Assembly: GCA_048262255.1 (NCBI GenBank)
Contig: JBLXFH010000003.1
Span: 372,001 to 436,000, forward strand
Direction: 5' to 3'
Source: JABMNT01 sp048262255
GTDB lineage: Bacteria > Pseudomonadota > Alphaproteobacteria > Rhodospirillales > Casp-alpha2
Length of the DNA: 64,000 nt
The number at the start of each line of letters is the position of its first letter. Within the stretch, counting starts at the first letter, position 1. A model generated the notes under the pieces. That model was given only the letters and a program-made list of their open reading frames with translations, did no database searches and was not told the origin of the DNA. Shown piece after piece: positions 11,509 through 19,443 of this stretch. The position numbers were made by a program, and so were the translations under genes.

Positions 11509-12113
11509 GTTCCCCTTTACGCGTTGGCATCGGTGGGCCGGTTGGCTCGGGCAAAACAGCTTTGCTGGATCGCCTGTGCAAACATCTGCGCAATGACTAC
11601 CGCATCGCCGCCATCACCAATGACATCTACACCCGCGAGGACGCCGATTTTCTGACCAAATCCGGCGCACTCACAGCGGACCGCATCGCAGGCGTAGAGA
11701 CTGGTGGATGCCCGCATACGGCGATCCGCGAAGACGCCTCGATCAACCTGGCCGCCGTCAAGGACATGAACCTGAAATTCCCCGACCTGCAGATTGTTTT
11801 TATTGAGTCGGGGGGTGACAACCTGTCCGCCACCTTCTCACCGGAGCTGGCAGATATCACGATTTATGTGATCGATGTTTCAGCTGGCGACAAAATCCCC
11901 CGCAAAGGCGGTCCCGGTATCACCCGCTCCGACCTGCTGGTCATCAACAAGATTGATCTGGCGCCGCTGGTTGGGGCCGATTTGGGAGTTATGGACCGCG
12001 ACGCAAAAAAAATGCGCGGCGAACGACCCTTCCTTTTTACCAATCTGAAAGCCGATAAAGGGGTCACGGAGATTTCGGAATTCATCTTGCGAATGGGTGG
12101 CTTTACAACCTGA
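11505..12113 (+). CDS. ureG: Urease accessory GTPase UreG
   Basis: This 202-residue SIMIBI-class GTPase has P-loop GPVGSGKTAL close to the N-terminus, the nickel-binding GCPH motif in VETGGCPHTAIRED, and VINKIDL as the guanine-specificity motif. It couples GTP hydrolysis to nickel insertion into urease. It is the last gene of the urea locus; a hairpin follows at 12190. ureH/ureI-type channels and a dedicated nickel transporter are absent from this locus. Confidence 0.97.
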   Translation: MSSPLRVGIGGPVGSGKTALLDRLCKHLRNDYRIAAITNDIYTREDADFLTKSGALTADRIAGVETGGCPHTAIREDASINLAAVKDMNLKFPDLQIVFIESGGDNLSATFSPELADITIYVIDVSAGDKIPRKGGPGITRSDLLVINKIDLAPLVGADLGVMDRDAKKMRGERPFLFTNLKADKGVTEISEFILRMGGFTT

Positions 12114-12189
12114 AGCCATGCACCAGTGCGCAGACTGCCCTCACAAGAAAACATGGGTAAGGGCGGATCAACTGTGTCAGACTGTAGGC

Positions 12190-12206
12190 GTCGGAGTTCC
12201 TCCGAC
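12190..12206 (+). terminator. Hairpin after ureG
   Basis: GTCGGAG, a TTC loop and CTCCGAC form a perfect 7-pair stem 76 bases after the ureG stop. There is no T-run, so termination strength is doubtful, but it is the only clear structure between the urease operon and the permease gene. Confidence 0.35.
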
Positions 12207-12318
12207 ATGTCCATATTGAGACCATTACGCGTCCCATAACCGCGCCATTGCGCGGAAATCTGTCTGATATGAGGTCTACCCAGATGGAAACCGCAATCGA
12301 TTGTGAACGGAACCCGTC

Positions 12319-13221
12319 TTGTTGAAAAACAAGGCAATGATGGGGATTGTCATGATGGTCGTGGCCGTGTTTTTTCTGACCACCATGAACATGCTGGTCA
12401 AGGTTATAGGCCCCAGCTATCACCCGACGCAAATCACCTTTCTGCGCAGCCTAATCGCCCTGTTGCTTGTTGTTCCCTTTCTCCTGCGGGCCGGTGGGGT
12501 CAGCTTATTCCGGACCCGCCGCCCCGGCCTGCACTTTATCCGCTCGGTCTTCGGCACCACTGGCAATGTCCTGTTTTTTTACGCCTACCAGTACATGACG
12601 GTCGGTGATGTCATCGTCATATCCCAGGCGGTGCCGTTGTTTGTGACCATCCTGGCCGTTCTGTTTCTGGCAGAGAAGGTCGGCATCCGGCGCTGGGTTG
12701 CGGTTTCCGTCGGTTTTCTGGGCGTTGTCATCGCCATTGATCCGGCTGGTGATTTCGAGGCCATCTCGCTCGTCGCCGTCGCCGGAACCTGCATCTGGGC
12801 CTGCACCATTTTGCTCATGCGCAAGCTGGGCGAAACGGAAAGCCCTTATACGGTAACCTTTTATTTTATGCTGCTCGCGACCCTGATCACCGCCTGTTTC
12901 CAGCCCTGGGTCTGGCAACCTTTGGATGCCCGGGTGACGGTCCTGATCATAGGTACTGGGGTGACCGGGGTCATCGGGCAGTTGCTGATGACCGCGTCGC
13001 TCAAGTATGCGGAAGCTTCCGTCGTCAGCCCGTTCAACTACACCGGCATTATCTGGGCCGTCGCCTTTGATCTGCTGATCTGGGACGTCATCCCGGCCTG
13101 GTCAACCGTGCTCGGTGCGGCGATCATCACCGCCACCGGCATCTATATCTTCCGGCGCGAAGCGATTGTTCGCAAACAGCGGGAGCAGGGGGATTCGCAT
13201 CCGCCACCGACACCCCATTAA
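12319..13221 (+). CDS. DMT-superfamily (EamA) permease
   Basis: This 300-residue protein has about ten hydrophobic segments in two EamA halves. The first half contains TTMNMLVKVIGPSYHPTQIT and FLAEKVGIRRWVAVSVGFLG, and the second holds a segment with YAEASVVSPFNYT, the typical second-half motif. Members export amino acids, metabolites or drugs across the inner membrane, and the substrate cannot be told here. The start is ATG or TTG near 12319 with no strong ribosome site visible, so the exact N-terminus is uncertain. It is separated from ureG by 205 bases and probably has its own transcript. Confidence 0.88.
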   Translation: MLKNKAMMGIVMMVVAVFFLTTMNMLVKVIGPSYHPTQITFLRSLIALLLVVPFLLRAGGVSLFRTRRPGLHFIRSVFGTTGNVLFFYAYQYMTVGDVIVISQAVPLFVTILAVLFLAEKVGIRRWVAVSVGFLGVVIAIDPAGDFEAISLVAVAGTCIWACTILLMRKLGETESPYTVTFYFMLLATLITACFQPWVWQPLDARVTVLIIGTGVTGVIGQLLMTASLKYAEASVVSPFNYTGIIWAVAFDLLIWDVIPAWSTVLGAAIITATGIYIFRREAIVRKQREQGDSHPPPTPH

Positions 13222-13584
13222 AGCGTCCGCTACTTTTTGGGGCCCACACTATTTTTATAAGAACTTTGTCGTGAAGGCTTAAGCCGTTGCCTGTCCGCCC
13301 TCCTGAAATAACAGAGCCGTTTTCATTTGCCCGCAAACGAGCCGCCCTCCATAATTATCCAAAAGTGATAGGGAGCGGTATGAGGCTCGGCTGGCCTTGA
13401 GGTGCTGGTCAGCGGGATCATGCCTGCCTCCATTGCCAATCAGAAGATCGTTTGGCTGATGGACAGGCCGTGGGTCTTGCCGATGTCGCGTATTGCCGGA
13501 TGGCATTAACCCTGAGCAATGGAACCATTGTTCCGGTCAGTCGATCTTCAATGAATAAAGAGACGACGACCGACCGACCGCCAA
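13222..13584. other. Intergenic region without a convincing gene
   Basis: In 363 bases I see only short reading frames on both strands with no recognisable motif. The stretch could be decayed coding DNA: a plus-strand reading near 13400-13510 gives an open, protein-like run, but it has no start and no partner. It marks the left edge of the accessory patch that ends at the tRNA genes. Confidence 0.4.
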
Positions 13585-13914
13585 TTATTCAACAGAGACA
13601 TAACCAATTTCGATGGCTCGTTGCAGAACGATAAATGCGTCCCGCGCTTCCGTGAACGCTTCGCGACATTTTCTAAGTTCTGATATATCAGCCTCATCGC
13701 CAGCTTCACCTTGTGAGTTTTTTTCTGCGACACTGAATGCGGCCTGAATGTATTGCGCTCTCAGCTTTGCAACGGCAATTGCAAACGACACCATCCGATC
13801 CGTATTTATGCTGGGAACCTGTTTGTGTATCACTTCCTTATTGGCGAGACGAATCACCTGTTCGACTTCTTTCAAGAATCTCTGATTTTTCTGTAAATCG
13901 TCGTCTAAGGTCAT
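13585..13914 (-). CDS. Small helical protein of unknown function
   Basis: This is a 109-residue protein if it starts at ATG 13914, which has AAGGA seven bases upstream. An in-frame ATG at 13974 would give 129 residues but has no ribosome site. The sequence is charged and rich in Leu, Ala, Glu and Lys, with spacing that suggests long helices or a coiled coil. No signal peptide, membrane segment or known motif is seen. It lies downstream of the hydrolase-OmpA fusion on the same strand, 304 bases away with a tRNA remnant between them, so an operon is possible but not clear. I do not recognise it. Confidence 0.55.
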   Translation of the reverse strand: MTLDDDLQKNQRFLKEVEQVIRLANKEVIHKQVPSINTDRMVSFAIAVAKLRAQYIQAAFSVAEKNSQGEAGDEADISELRKCREAFTEARDAFIVLQRAIEIGYVSVE

Positions 13915-14006
13915 TTCAGCATCCTTGTTTGAGAGGACATAAGGTGCGTCAGTACGAACTGAGCAGTTTTTCATTTTACAGATGATAGTCCTAAGAAACT
14001 GTTAGC

Positions 14007-14076
14007 TGGTCACAGGTTCGAACTGCTTTACACGGATTTGCACTCCACTGCGTAGCCTCTCCTATAATTCAGTTCC
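14007..14076 (-). pseudogene. Degenerate tRNA-Cys copy
   Basis: The minus strand here reads GGAGAGGCTACGCAG, then GTGCAAATCCGTGTA and CAGTTCGAA. Over roughly 50 bases this matches the D-arm, anticodon arm (GCA kept) and T-arm of the intact tRNA-Cys at 15858-15931. The ends do not form an acceptor stem and the anticodon stem has mismatches, so it should not be a working tRNA. It lies in the same orientation about 1.85 kb from the intact gene, with the hydrolase-OmpA gene between. It may be a relic of a duplication or of an integration at the tRNA. Confidence 0.7.
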
Positions 14077-14162
14077 GTTTATCTGCAAACGTGGTAATCG
14101 ATGTTTATTCAGGAACTGCCACCCTAAAATTACGTTCAGGTCTGTGCGTGATACGTCGTGGT

Positions 14163-14184
14163 TAAGCCTCCGAGAGGTGGCTTA
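14163..14184 (-). terminator. Hairpin downstream of the hydrolase-OmpA gene
   Basis: TAAGCC and GGCTTA pair across a short interior 35-56 bases past the stop codon. No T-tract follows, so this is only a weak candidate for the end of the transcript. Confidence 0.25.
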
Positions 14185-14218
14185 GCGTATGCTCACGGTG
14201 GGCAACTTTCGCCCGTAG

Positions 14219-15538
14219 TTATTCCAGGTCAAGCAGCCGAACTTCCAAGCGGTTGTTTAGCCGTGCTACGCGATTCCACTGTTGCGCGGTCCCAAGCGTT
14301 GGATATTCCCAGAGTGGTCGTTCCGCACCGTAACTCAAAGATGACATCTGATGATGTGGAACGGCTAAGTTTCTGAAGGCTTCGCGAATGCCATCCGCCA
14401 TGCGTTGACCGAGAGCCAGAGAGTAACTTTGGTTGCTGGGGCTCTTCTGGCATTCGTCAATCGGCGTAGAAGGAGGCGCTAACCTCGGCTCGTCGTTGTT
14501 TTCCTGTATAACGCAGAATTGTCCGACATGCGCTGCTATTTCGACACGTCCGTCGTAACCCGTATCTTTCAGCCGCTTCATTAAACCAAAAAGGAGCCGT
14601 TCGGAATCCTTGTCAAATCTAAAGCGGTCGAATTCAAACTTTGCCGTTTCGTGGATCACCCATTCGATCGTGCGCAGTGCATCGTTTTTCTGGCGGACCG
14701 CTTCGGCGCGTTGAAGGTCTGCCTCAATTCGTTGTTCCGCCTCGCTGATATAAAGCGAATAGACCCAGGCTGTCGGCAGGATCATCACGAAGGCGTACAG
14801 AGCCATTTTAATGGGCGTGGCGTTCTTTAACAGGAACAGAAAGGCGCCGCCAACTGTCGATAAAGGACGGCGCTCGTCGACGGGCAAAGGCGGGTTCGGC
14901 GATGTCAGCACAGGCAACCAGTAGCGGCGCATAAATGTATCGTCCTCGAAGTAATGACTATGGCCACCCTGAAACCAGCGGTTCAAAAAGTTATCACCCA
15001 TCATGCCAGAAAACCCAATTCTTCCGGCCATACCGGTGAAGAGAACGGTGAGCTGATTAAGGGCGAGGACACTGTCGCCGATGCCGCAATCATTGATAAC
15101 GCGCCTGACCTTGCCCGCACCGTAGAGTAAAGTGTCCCAAGGGAAATCAGGTTTGAGGACACTGCCGGCAAAAATGATGGTGCCGATACGTGGCCGTTCG
15201 GCCTCTGTCATGCCATGCAGGCCCCAAGCAACAATATGCGTGCCGAAGCTATGAGCGACGATGTCAAAACTGGCTTCCGGGTACTCAGCGGCGACCCGTA
15301 GAAACGTCGCACGGAACCGTCTTGTGATCAGATAGCGCGTAAAAGGTATGATGAATGCCAGGGTTGAGAAGAAGCCGTATTTGTAATGCACGGCGACAGT
15401 GCTGGGGTCTTCGTCTGAAACCATCGCGGCGAGGCGTTCCTGCCATTGGCCATGGGTCCGGATTCCGTGGGCCGTGAGAAGAATTCGGCGCGGGACGACT
15501 GTGTTTTCTAACTTTAGTTCTGCTTTTGCTTCGTTCAT
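14219..15538 (-). CDS. Alpha/beta-hydrolase, transmembrane, OmpA-like fusion protein
   Basis: This 439-residue protein has three parts. Residues 17-205 look like an alpha/beta hydrolase: ILLTAHGIRTHG at the start, nucleophile elbow AHSFGT with Ser97, a likely acid Asp155 and a histidine in GGHSHYF (His193 or His195). A membrane helix lies at about 243-263 (MALYAFVMILPTAWVYSLYI), followed by a charged coiled-coil stretch. Residues 330-435 resemble an OmpA/Pal peptidoglycan-binding domain: YSLALGQRMADGI and LSYGAERP, with Asp361 and Arg379 in the expected places. The topology would put the hydrolase in the cytoplasm and the OmpA part in the periplasm (inference). ATG 15538 is preferred over ATG 15637 because a GAGAAAGAG ribosome site precedes it. 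The substrate is unknown, and this combination is unusual. Confidence 0.7.
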   Translation of the reverse strand: MNEAKAELKLENTVVPRRILLTAHGIRTHGQWQERLAAMVSDEDPSTVAVHYKYGFFSTLAFIIPFTRYLITRRFRATFLRVAAEYPEASFDIVAHSFGTHIVAWGLHGMTEAERPRIGTIIFAGSVLKPDFPWDTLLYGAGKVRRVINDCGIGDSVLALNQLTVLFTGMAGRIGFSGMMGDNFLNRWFQGGHSHYFEDDTFMRRYWLPVLTSPNPPLPVDERRPLSTVGGAFLFLLKNATPIKMALYAFVMILPTAWVYSLYISEAEQRIEADLQRAEAVRQKNDALRTIEWVIHETAKFEFDRFRFDKDSERLLFGLMKRLKDTGYDGRVEIAAHVGQFCVIQENNDEPRLAPPSTPIDECQKSPSNQSYSLALGQRMADGIREAFRNLAVPHHQMSSLSYGAERPLWEYPTLGTAQQWNRVARLNNRLEVRLLDLE

Positions 15539-15728
15539 GGCTCTTTCTCGTCTGACTAGCGATAACACAATGCACCGGACCCTAAGAGTAATGCCAATGT
15601 AAGAAACCAACAATATGATTGATTTTGGGAGCCGCACGACTACCTGGCAGATCAGGAGACAGGATGTAAGGTATAGCTCGGCGCACGTTTACAGATGACG
15701 ACATTTAGAAAATTATGCGACCCCAATA

Positions 15729-15762
15729 GAAAAAGGGGCCAACCTTTTCAGGCTAACCCCTT
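15729..15762 (-). terminator. Terminator of the tRNA-Cys/tRNA-Asn operon
   Basis: On the minus strand, AAGGGGTTAGCC, a six-base loop and GGTTGGCCCCTT form a 12-pair stem using some G-T pairs, followed by a run of five T. It lies nine bases after the tRNA-Asn CCA end. This is a textbook Rho-independent terminator. Confidence 0.85.
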
Positions 15763-15770
15763 GATCTAAT

Positions 15771-15846
15771 TGGCTCCGGCAACAGGACTCGAACCTGTGA
15801 CAAGCTGATTAACAGTCAGCTGCTCTACCAACTGAGCTATGCCGGA
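15771..15846 (-). tRNA. tRNA-Asn (GTT)
   Basis: This is a 76-base cloverleaf with the CCA end encoded. The acceptor stem is TCCGGCA paired with TGCCGGA, the anticodon loop CTGTTAA gives GTT, and the T-loop GTTCGAGTC is intact. It follows tRNA-Cys by 11 bases and both share the promoter at 15993-16021 and the terminator at 15729-15762. Confidence 0.97.
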
Positions 15847-15857
15847 TCAGGCATATT

Positions 15858-15931
15858 TGGAGGCGCGGACCAGATTCGAACTGGTGTACACGGATTTGCA
15901 ATCCGCTGCGTAGCCTCTCCGCCACCGCGCC
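15858..15931 (-). tRNA. tRNA-Cys (GCA)
   Basis: This is a 74-base cloverleaf including CCA. The acceptor stem is GGCGCGG paired with CCGCGCC, the discriminator base is T (U in RNA) as required for tRNA-Cys, and the anticodon is GCA within GGATTGCAAATCC. It is the first gene of a two-tRNA operon. A degenerate copy lies at 14007-14076. Confidence 0.97.
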
Positions 15932-15992
15932 AGACGCTTCCCAAAGATCAATCGACCGTTCGGGTCGCCCAACCTCGGTTGCGAGGCAGGGG

Positions 15993-16021
15993 AACCTAGA
16001 CGCAGATTTCGGTGCAGTCAA
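15993..16021 (-). promoter_or_regulatory. Sigma-70-type promoter of the tRNA operon
   Basis: On the minus strand, TTGACT, a 17-base spacer and TAGGTT lie about 60 bases before tRNA-Cys. The -35 matches at five of six positions. Spacing and position fit a stable-RNA promoter. Confidence 0.55.
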
Positions 16022-16179
16022 GCGACTGATTGCAGCATTTTTACGATAATCTGCATCTGTTTCAACAAATCTCTTGAAAGCTTGAAAATCAGGCGCAAAT
16101 GGCTTTCTCAATATTGTCTTCTGCGGCGCAACGGCCTATACGTTTTAAATCTTTAATTTGAGAAATTGAGAGCCCGACT

Positions 16180-16833
16180 ATGGATTTTGCTGCCTCACGC
16201 CGCACAATGGTTGATTGCCAGATTCTCCCGAGCCGGGTTACCGACGAGCGGGTGATTGAGGCCATGTCAGACCTTCCCCGCGAACTCTTCGTTCCCAGTG
16301 AAAAGCGCAGCCTGGCCTATGTCGATGAATCCCTGCCGCTGGGCGAGGGTCGCTTTCTGATGGAACCGATGGTCGCCGCGCGCCTGCTTCAGGCGCTTGA
16401 ACTAAAACCGACGGACGTCGCCTTATCCATTGGTTGTGGCAGCGGCTATTCAGTAGCGCTGTTGGGCCGGGTAGCAGATACCGTGGTTGCCGTCGAATCC
16501 GACACAGGCCTGATTAACCACGCCAGCAAAAACCTGGCCGAGCTTGGAATCGACAATGTCGCCATCATGGAAGGTCCACTCAACGCCGGTGCCCCCAAAC
16601 AGGCGCCCTATGACGTGATCTTTTTCGATGGTGCTGTTTCGGAAGTTCCCGCAGCGATCTCAGACCAGTTGGCGGAAGGCGGACGCCTGATCGCCATGAT
16701 TGAAAAATCAAATGGCCTATGCACTGCGCGCCTCCTGACCCGTTTTAATGGGGCCATCTCAGGCCGCGATTTGTTTGACGCAAGCACGCCCATGCTTCCG
16801 GGTTTTGAGCGCAAGGCCGCATTTACATTCTAA
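16180..16833 (+). CDS. PIMT-like SAM-dependent methyltransferase
   Basis: This 217-residue protein belongs to the protein-L-isoaspartate O-methyltransferase family. It has a SAM motif ALSIGCGSGYSVALL near residues 86-100 and the family N-terminal block VIEAMSDLPRELFVP. It is more diverged than the second homologue at 42558, which carries the usual VGTGSGYQTAVL and sits with surE. In alphaproteobacteria such a paralogue commonly precedes a TolC gene, as here (tolC begins 198 bases later). Whether it still repairs isoaspartate is unknown. Confidence 0.85.
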   Translation: MDFAASRRTMVDCQILPSRVTDERVIEAMSDLPRELFVPSEKRSLAYVDESLPLGEGRFLMEPMVAARLLQALELKPTDVALSIGCGSGYSVALLGRVADTVVAVESDTGLINHASKNLAELGIDNVAIMEGPLNAGAPKQAPYDVIFFDGAVSEVPAAISDQLAEGGRLIAMIEKSNGLCTARLLTRFNGAISGRDLFDASTPMLPGFERKAAFTF

Positions 16834-17031
16834 TTGAGCGTTGATATCTGCGGCATTTCAAACTGTCCGGTGCGAATCAATTGCAGCCGGATTCGCCAAT
16901 ATGGTTAATGAGGCTCGGGTTGATCTTGAAAAACCCCAGGGTTTCTGCGGCTAACCGGGCCCTATTGACCTCTTCTTCCGTATCTGGCTGATATAGTATC
17001 GAATTTTACAAACGTTTGGAAATCCTGGGCT

Positions 17032-18462
17032 ATGACGTTATTTTTGAATTCGCAGTTTATCAAACCTCGTAAATCGGTGCGACGCATCTCGATGATGGTT
17101 GGTTTTGCGGCTATGGCATACGCCTTTACGGCGCTCACTCCGCGCGTTGTTGATGCGCAGACATTGGATGATGCGCTGACAACCGCCTACAACAACAATC
17201 CGACCTTGCTGGCCCGACGGGCCCGTTTGCGGGCGACCGATGAAGGCGTGCCACAGGCCCTGTCGAACTGGCGCCCTGACGTCTCGATGAGCCTTGATAC
17301 CGGTTATGCCGATGTCACCAACACCAACTCATCCGGCACAGGCCGCAATCAGATCCGTCAGCAGCAGAGCGCCGGCATCGACGTCACACAACCGCTGTTC
17401 CGGGGCGGGCGCACACTGGCTGGAACCAGTGAAGCCGAGAACGACGTGCGGGCCGAACGGGCCCGTTTATTGGCGACCGAACAAACAGTCCTGCTCAGCG
17501 TTGTCACGGCCTACATGAACACCTTCAGAGACGAAGCCGTTTTAAAGCTCAACCTGAACAACGAACAGGTATTGCGACGACAGCTTGAAGCCACACGGGA
17601 CCGGTTTGAAGTGGGTGAGATCACCCGAACCGATGTGCATCAGGCGGAAGCCCGCCTGGCCCAGGCCACAGCCGACCGGATACAATCTGAGGGGGATCTT
17701 GAAGCCTCGAGGGCCGATTATCGAAACGTTGTCGGAGAAGCCGCTCCGGCCAATCTAGCGGCTCCGGAAATCCCGACAACCCTGCCAACGGACAAAGACG
17801 AAGCGATCAAGATTGCCGCCGTCAAAAATCCGGCTGTCATCGGTGCTGAATTCGATAAACGCTCTTCTGTCGATGCCGCCGATGGCATATGGGGTGAATT
17901 GTTGCCGGAAGTCGAATTGACCGCTGGCTTGTCGAAAGCCTTTGAGGGCTCAGCCGAGCAGGGCAGCATAACGACGGCCGATATTGGCATTGGCATAAAT
18001 ATCCCCATTTATCAGCAAGGCGCTGTTTATTCACGCTTGCGCGAAGCCCGGCAAACAGCCGCGGAGCAGTCCTTTTTGATTGACGAACAACGGCGCAGCG
18101 CTGTTGCGTCGGCCACACGCGCTTGGGAAACCCTGATTTCGGCCCAGGCCAGTGTGACCGCCTTTGCTGCGCAAATCGATGCCAATATCGTTGCCCTGGA
18201 AGGGGTTGAGCGAGAAGCCTCTGTCGGTTCACGAACAGTGCTGGATGTGCTGGATGCGGAACAGGAACTACTCGACTCCCGAGTCTCTCTGGTGCGCGCA
18301 CAACGCAATGAGATCGTCGCCCTGTACGAGTTGAAATCATCAATGGGACAACTGACCGCGCGCGATCTGGAACTGCCAGTCACCTTGTACGACCCGCGTG
18401 AACATTACCGCGAAACGCGAAAAAAATGGTTTGGCGGAAATTCGAGTGGAGATACGCAATAA
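17032..18462 (+). CDS. tolC: TolC-family outer-membrane efflux/secretion protein
   Basis: This is a 476-residue outer-membrane channel protein. A signal peptide spans about residues 20-43 (MVGFAAMAYAFTAL..., ending DAQ), and the mature start TLDDALTTAYNNNPTLLARR is typical of TolC/OprM-like proteins. Two repeats of long helices follow, with the pair GEITRTDVHQAEARLAQA and VGSRTVLDVLDAEQELLDS in the expected positions. It would form a trimeric tunnel for type I secretion or RND efflux, but no partner pump genes are adjacent. The start may be ATG 17032 or a later in-frame Met at 17092. Confidence 0.92.
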   Translation: MTLFLNSQFIKPRKSVRRISMMVGFAAMAYAFTALTPRVVDAQTLDDALTTAYNNNPTLLARRARLRATDEGVPQALSNWRPDVSMSLDTGYADVTNTNSSGTGRNQIRQQQSAGIDVTQPLFRGGRTLAGTSEAENDVRAERARLLATEQTVLLSVVTAYMNTFRDEAVLKLNLNNEQVLRRQLEATRDRFEVGEITRTDVHQAEARLAQATADRIQSEGDLEASRADYRNVVGEAAPANLAAPEIPTTLPTDKDEAIKIAAVKNPAVIGAEFDKRSSVDAADGIWGELLPEVELTAGLSKAFEGSAEQGSITTADIGIGINIPIYQQGAVYSRLREARQTAAEQSFLIDEQRRSAVASATRAWETLISAQASVTAFAAQIDANIVALEGVEREASVGSRTVLDVLDAEQELLDSRVSLVRAQRNEIVALYELKSSMGQLTARDLELPVTLYDPREHYRETRKKWFGGNSSGDTQ

Positions 18463-18597
18463 ACGAGAATAACAGAGTTGCGGGAACATTGGGCTAGTGC
18501 GACAAATCGGCTCGACATATCATAACTTTATATGGTTACCGTTTGTTAATACTAAAATGAGTACCATACTGCGATCATATGATCGGGTGGATTGGGT

Positions 18598-19326
18598 ATG
18601 AGCGAAGAAACTGCGCAAGTAGAAGACGGCCAAGAACCATCGATGGAGGATATCCTCGCGTCGATCCGACGGATATTGGCTGAAGAGGAAGAAGAGGGAG
18701 GCACAGAGCCGGAAGAGGCTGCTGCAGCGCCGGAACCCGAGCCGGAGCCTGAAGCGCTTCCAGAGCCAGAACCTGAACCACTTCCTGAGCCGGAACCTGA
18801 ACCTGAACCACTTCCTGAGCCGGAGCCAGAACCGGAACCTGAACCACTTCCTGAACCGGAGCCCGAACCCGAGCCTGAGCCGGTTGAAGAACCAGAGCCC
18901 GAACCTGAACCCGTTTTCGAGCCGGAGCCAGAACCCGAGCCTGAGCCCGAAATTGCTTTTGAGCCGGAGCCTGCGCCACAACCCGCACCTGCGCCGCAAC
19001 CGGCGCCACAGCCAATCCCGGAACCTATGGCGGAGATGCTTGAACTGACCCCGGAAATGGTGGCCAGTGAAATTCTCTCACAGCCGACGGCCCGTGCATC
19101 TGTTGATGTTTTGTCGGAGCTTGCCGCGAAAATCCTTGATCGCCGCGACATGCATGTGGACGCCAGTTCTCGTGACATGACTTTGGAAGGCATCGTTCGT
19201 GAGATGCTCAAACCCATTCTTCGTGAATGGTTGGACCGCAATCTGCCTTATCTGATCGAACGTCTGGTCAAAAAGGAAATTGATTTGATGGTCAACCGCG
19301 CGGAACGCCTCGACCTCAACGATTAA
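18598..19326 (+). CDS. popZ: PopZ-like polar organising protein (DUF2497)
   Basis: This 242-residue protein has the three-part plan of PopZ. A short N-terminal helix reads EPSMEDILASIRRILAEEEE. The middle, about residues 35-145, is almost only Glu and Pro in PEPEPEP runs. The C-terminal helical part has VREMLKPILREWLDRNLP and LVKKEIDLMV. PopZ forms polar condensates that anchor the ParB-origin complex in alphaproteobacteria; the acidic proline-rich linker sets their fluidity. Here the linker is longer than in Caulobacter and unusually repetitive. The gene precedes valS, a common alphaproteobacterial arrangement. ATG 18598 is chosen over a TTG two codons earlier. Confidence 0.88.
   Translation: MSEETAQVEDGQEPSMEDILASIRRILAEEEEEGGTEPEEAAAAPEPEPEPEALPEPEPEPLPEPEPEPEPLPEPEPEPEPEPLPEPEPEPEPEPVEEPEPEPEPVFEPEPEPEPEPEIAFEPEPAPQPAPAPQPAPQPIPEPMAEMLELTPEMVASEILSQPTARASVDVLSELAAKILDRRDMHVDASSRDMTLEGIVREMLKPILREWLDRNLPYLIERLVKKEIDLMVNRAERLDLND
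18735..19010 (+). repeat. Low-complexity Glu-Pro-coding repeat inside popZ
   Basis: Repeats of GAGCCGGAACCTGAA-like units (codons for Pro-Glu) fill about 275 bases. Because the unit has no stop codons on the other strand, long meaningless open frames appear there. The tract is prone to expansion and contraction. Confidence 0.85.
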
Positions 19327-19443
19327 CACCGGCTTTTTCTTCCCATTCCTGAGACCTGACGCGCCTTGCGCGGCTTGAACCCGCCTGTCAGGAAGGGTAG
19401 AAAATCCATCACCGTTTTTTGCCTAATAAAAAGGACCCCGGCA

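Noticed and set aside
13279..13506. A 75-codon minus-strand frame in the gap after the DMT permease
   Set aside because: No family features, no ribosome site and unlikely composition; considered as a transposase remnant, but nothing in it supports that.
14007..15931. A complete integrative element bounded by tRNA-Cys repeats
   Set aside because: No integrase, no recognisable 3'-end att core and a tRNA-Asn inside the interval. Only the duplicated tRNA remnant is supported.
18520..19241. Long minus-strand frames rich in Gly-Ser, Arg-Phe-Leu or Ala-Pro-Val opposite popZ
   Set aside because: All three minus-strand frames are open because the Pro-Glu repeat contains no stops in reverse. They are shadows of the repeat.
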